Source of the DNA: Saccoglossus kowalevskii
Taxonomy: Eukaryota; Hemichordata; Enteropneusta; Harrimaniidae
DNA length: 22,883 bases
Direction of reading: 5' to 3'
Assembly: GCF_000003605.2 (NCBI RefSeq)
Contig: NW_003130854.1
Span: 2,300,879 to 2,323,761 of the forward strand
The notes under the pieces are model-generated. The model did not search any database, had not been told where the DNA came from, and saw only the letters and a program-made list of their open reading frames with translations. Shown here one piece after another: positions 19,328-22,883 of the stretch. The position numbers were made by a program, and so were the translations under genes. Each line of letters opens with the position of its first letter. Positions within the stretch are counted from its first letter, which is position 1.

Positions 19328-19580
19328 CCGTAAAGTTCAATTATTAGGCATTGTTTTCTTATTCACTGTACACAATGCCTACGAATAAAAACACTCCTTA
19401 ATAACATACTTTCAGCACGGTATAGTATTACATAAACATGATATTTTATACTTGTTACTATATTAATGTCACAGCTAATAAATCTATTATAATGGCCCAG
19501 ATGATACATTTTTGTTGAAGGTTACAACAGATGGTGATCTATGATTTATGTAGACCGTCAGTGTAAGTTCGGGATCCAGT
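19328..19580 (+). repeat. Diverged direct repeat, copy 2
   Basis: Second copy of 17070-17290. Because it starts about 210 bp past the LINE tail, it is outside the LINE. The two copies bracket both the hAT-like terminus and the LINE relic. Confidence 0.65.
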
Positions 19581-20329
19581 TTACAGTATCAACTGATAAT
19601 TGAACAGAGCATTGGGATTACCCTGGGTATTGTGAACGCTAATGCAGTGTCTGCATCTACAATTGTTTGATCATCTTAGCGATGTTGCTACTAGGGTGTT
19701 AGAATTGTAAATAACTCGTAAAAGCTTCTTTGAGGAAGCATGAACTACGTTATTGTTTTTCTAGAGTGATATTACCATCATACATTTCCAAACTTATATA
19801 TTCCATCCAGTTTCTTTTTGTAATTTCGGTCTAGTAATGCGCCGTGTTTGTTGAAATACTACACATAATTGTAAATCGTATTAAGCTTTTTTGATATTTT
19901 TCATGTTTATACAAATTAAGTTTGATTTTACGTTGCTGAAATGCAGATTTACGGGGACAACAAACGGGGCCATTGAACAGCAAGAGTGAACAAGTTATAT
20001 GGAGATTTTATACAAATTGATGGTGTACGACGATATGTAAACATTATCAGTCACGAATTACTCTGATCTAAACTAGCTAGATACATTAAGGACTGCCACC
20101 GGATATAAAAAAAACGTGCTTTATGTCTCTGCAGTACTTCCAGATAGACTGGGAACACCCACATTAATCAGCATCTAAAATGAATTCGACTGGACGGACG
20201 ACCGACTTCTGAGTGACCTTAGGCAACTTGCAATGCCAGCATGACTACTAATTGAATCCCTAAAAGCGACATTGATAGCATTTGTTTGATTAGTGATCTT
20301 GTTCTATACCTTTGCGTGTTGTTTGGAGA

Positions 20330-20470
20330 TATGCTACCCCAGCAAGACGAGCTGTGCTTCGAAGTCCCGTAGCAGGCGAACAACAACGGCGCAGCTGGAA
20401 GTGACGTCACGCAGGCGAACGCGCAAGGGCTATTTACCAACCATTGCTGAACCATCCTTGGTTACTAGTA
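20330..20470. promoter_or_regulatory. GC-rich island with a perfect CRE
   Basis: The palindrome TGACGTCA at 20402-20409 is a full cAMP response element (CREB/ATF family site). It lies in a CpG-richer island that is open on both strands (64 codons on plus with an Arg-rich stretch SKSRSRRTTTAQLEVTSRRR, 78 on minus). A donor-like GTAAGA follows at 20468. It might be a promoter with a first exon; the evidence is only compositional. Confidence 0.25.
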
Positions 20471-20543
20471 AGATTTGTCTCACCTGAGTTATAGAAGTAT
20501 TTACCTTTGCGGTATGAAAATTCGTCAATTGAACCAGTCACTA

Positions 20544-20562
20544 TGTAGAAGGTTCTTCTACA
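20544..20562. repeat. Perfect 8-bp-arm hairpin
   Basis: TGTAGAAG and CTTCTACA flank a three-base loop. The same bases contain GAAGGTTC, a GAAnnTTC pair like a partial heat-shock element. Either reading may be chance. Confidence 0.35.
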
Positions 20563-21006
20563 CAATAATGTATATATAGAAAGTAATTGTGTGTTTTATC
20601 CTGAATCTCCAATTCAGTTAGATAGAGATTACTGCAATTTAGGACAATATGATACGGGTAGGAATGTTGGTCTCTGACTGTGAGCTTCTGTAATTCAAAT
20701 GAGTTTATTCCACTGTGACTGTGACATTGTTTGCGAGTGTGGTGTCAATGACCGGAAAAAACAGACTATTTCAACACACACACATATGCGCGTAAATATA
20801 CGAGTCTTACCATCACTGTTACGACACGCATTAAACTAACTTTTAATACTAGTATAGTTGCGTTATGGTTGGATTAAAACGCGACTCTATATAAGGTTGC
20901 GATTCAATTTACATTGCAATGCAATTCAAAATAGAATTGCGTTTGAATACAAGTTTAATTAAATAAAAGTAGAATAACATACATCATGTGACTCAACATA
21001 GAAATG

Positions 21007-21060
21007 CTTGCGATGCTTAGGTTTAGTAAAGGGGGTAGTTATGGTACAATTTATAATAAT
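21007..21060 (-). repeat. Inverted copy of the TAGCTACCCCTTTACTAA unit
   Basis: The reverse complement of this segment matches the first ~50 bases of the two tandem units that follow, through the TACC(C)CCTTTACTAA core and on into AAGCnTnGCAA. With the next unit it makes a near-perfect stem whose loop is AT-rich. Confidence 0.75.
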
Positions 21061-21217
21061 ATTTATATAATTGCACCATAGCTACCCCTTTACTAACCCC
21101 AAGCTTTGCAACTTGGCTGAAAATCGATTTATATTAATACTTATATAGTTGTACCATAGCTACCCCTTTACTAACTCTAAACTTCGCAAAATTGGCTGAA
21201 AATCAATTAAATATTAA
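21061..21217 (+). repeat. Two tandem ~78-bp units
   Basis: Unit 1 is 21061-21137 and unit 2 is 21138-21217. Each holds ACCATAGCTACCCCTTTA, then CTAAC, GCAA and TTGGCTGAAAATC. They differ by scattered substitutions and a few small indels. No coding capacity. Confidence 0.8.
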
Positions 21218-22883
21218 TATAAATTATGAACAATAGTGGGGTTCATTACTTGTTAGGTTTTTCATCACTTGGTAGGTGTAAAATTAAATGGAAGTCATCA
21301 CAACGTTGAAAAGACAGAATTAAACACGCGAGCACACAACACCAGACTTCAAAGACAGTGGATTTCCGTTTTTCGTGTTCTGTGAACATTGAAACACTAT
21401 CTTTGCCATCATGGAAAATTCTCAATAAATGAGGTATTCATCTATAAGCATGTAATAGCGTCATAAATCCGGATAAAACAATATGATATTAAAGGCATAA
21501 ATTTAGACTGTGCAAGCGTGACTAAAAAAATAATGAGTTGGGAGTTTGTTTCATCACTGTGGGCCAGCATTCTCAAATCACCATGCAAGAGTTGTGAAAT
21601 GTTGTAATTTAACCATTAACTGTGTTATTGAGCAAAGGTTAAGACTATGACATTAATGTGAAAATATTTAAATAAATAAGTATTGATTATGCCGTGGAGT
21701 GCGGTTACGGTGACAAGAAGCAGTTTGAAATGTTTCCTCTCAATATAGAAACATTCGAGATTAACAAACAAGCTAAGATCATAGACGGTATACGATTTTT
21801 AAGACTCGAGGCCATATAATGTGTTAGCGGTACACTACCAAAGATCACAAAAGCAATGTCCAGCTCATGATGTTTTGACAAATAATTGCAATTGTTTGAT
21901 CTAGTGACTTTTCGTTTATTTTTTCTTATTTTATGTCTTTTATTCAAGCATTCACAGTGCGGATTGATAATTGTGCGCTTGACATCACAACGTCACTACA
22001 CAAAAGCAGTTTTAGTAAATGCTGTTACAGTTCTCCTCATGAGGAATAATATGTAGGGCTCCGATTATAACCAGGTGTCCGGACTAAAACTATAAATCCT
22101 TGTTTTCTTGGAAGGGTAACATAGAATGTCGGTGGTGTACAGTGACAAGAGACTTGCCAGAAGCGAACCCGTAACATAACATACCCTACACCCTTAGGTA
22201 CTATGATAGTAGTAGTGCAGTGTAGTGCTGATCCAAAACTGTTCGAAGCAAGTGGAATATTCATGTATTTATACAAATAAGATCAGGTGTTCTATGATAT
22301 GGTTTTGACTCAATATGTATATATAAATAAGTACAAATACATTTAAATATGCAATTAGCATAATGGCAGGCGAACAAACTGTGGAAGAGTAATTGACTAT
22401 GAATCCAGTATGTCATGGGAGAGGTAGATATCATTGGAAATAAGTACAATTCGACAAGAGAGGATGTGTGACTAGCGTCTTTCAACCTGAACAACAAAGA
22501 ATGATTACTTGACTTGGTCAGTGAAAATAATATATATGTAATGATGATTTAAGGCCCGTTATGCAGAGAAAATGGCTGCACAACCTTTCTGCATTCACGT
22601 CGTTAAAATATTATGACCCAATTTCGCCTAACACTCAATCACAGTCAGCTGGCGCACACGTGATGATAAAATAAATACGATATTTACTATATGGGGTCCG
22701 CCATCTTGAATGCAGTATATAAAACTAAATAAGAGACAAGTTGTGAAACGTGTTTTTTAGATTCCTATAAATCAGGACAAAAATACCAATCTTTCACAGA
22801 AATACGATTCATCATACGTTTTTGTGTAGAAAAATCCCTTAAATACGAACACCTAATTACACGAAGAACATAGAACACTTTCC
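21218..22883. other. Non-coding stretch to the window end
   Basis: No supported gene. Minus-strand frames at 21705-21947 and 22037-22276 (79-80 codons) are open; the second has a mixed composition (for example LPRKQGFIVLVRTPGYNR) and might be a decayed exon, but I see no splice site or motif that decides it. A motif cluster near the end is listed separately. Confidence 0.35.
22657..22724 (+). promoter_or_regulatory. Possible core promoter: E-box, YY1 site, TATA box
   Basis: CACGTG at 22657-22662, CCGCCATCTTG at 22698-22708 (a perfect YY1-type site on the minus strand) and TATATAAAA at 22716-22724 lie within 68 bp. Transcription to the right would start near 22745-22755 and leave the window. 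Each motif is short, so this is only a candidate. Confidence 0.25.

Larger units (their letters stand above)
19581..21006. other. Non-coding stretch with a GC-rich island
   Basis: Mostly AT-rich. 20330-20440 is GC- and CpG-richer and is described separately. At 20888-20896 TATATAAGG could be a TATA box, and at 20927-20941 CAATTC and GAATTG form a small stem. No gene is supported. Confidence 0.4.

Noticed and set aside
17070-19580. Reading the two direct repeats as LTRs of one retrotransposon
   Set aside because: The enclosed RT is LINE-type and ends in its own TAAA tail before the second repeat; no integrase, protease or TG...CA ends are seen.
22037-22276. 79-codon minus-strand frame with mixed composition
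   Set aside because: No splice sites, poly(A) signal or family motif supports it; left as an unproven possibility only.
1-22883. tRNA, rRNA, CRISPR and prokaryotic gene signals
   Set aside because: A reading for tRNA B-box words, cloverleaf-like folds, regularly spaced repeats and Shine-Dalgarno-led frames gave no credible candidate.

Overview
The window looks like a gene-poor stretch of an animal genome, most likely a marine invertebrate. A mollusc is my best guess, from the style of the repeats and of the decayed proteins, and that is inference. It is AT-rich and has no intact long reading frame and no bacterial-style operon, ribosome binding site, rRNA, tRNA or CRISPR array that I can see. 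Its content is intron or intergenic sequence, old mobile elements and a few short exon candidates with splice acceptors and poly(A) signals.

Layout. 1-1540: minus-strand remains of a possible retroelement N-terminus (689-817) behind a GC-richer leader, then two copies of a ~70-bp module carrying a near-perfect RFX X-box. 2268-2429: a plus-strand candidate terminal exon ending on an AATAAA. 5045-7263: a ~550-600-bp block present twice in direct orientation, each copy containing three degenerate ~60-120-bp units, with the duplication resuming further out after an indel. 8272-9377: a complete 1106-bp DNA transposon with 33-bp terminal inverted repeats and a TTA target duplication. 9902-12238: a broken multi-exon gene of a large uncharacterised metazoan protein family, with a still recognisable phase-0 GT-AG intron and a poly(A) signal. 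16389-16582: a minus-strand candidate terminal exon encoding a Cys-rich tail. 17070-19580: a nested TE cluster made of a ~220-250-bp direct repeat, a GC-rich hAT-like terminus, a non-LTR retrotransposon (LINE) reverse-transcriptase relic that stops inside its own (TAAA)n tail, and a second copy of the direct repeat. 21007-21217: three copies of a ~48-78-bp unit, one inverted and two in tandem, giving a strong hairpin.

The best-supported items are the TTA-flanked transposon, the LINE relic, the duplicated block and the broken family gene. Family names rest on motif recognition without any search. I see no functional gene system working as a unit; the window is mainly a record of transposition, duplication and decay.
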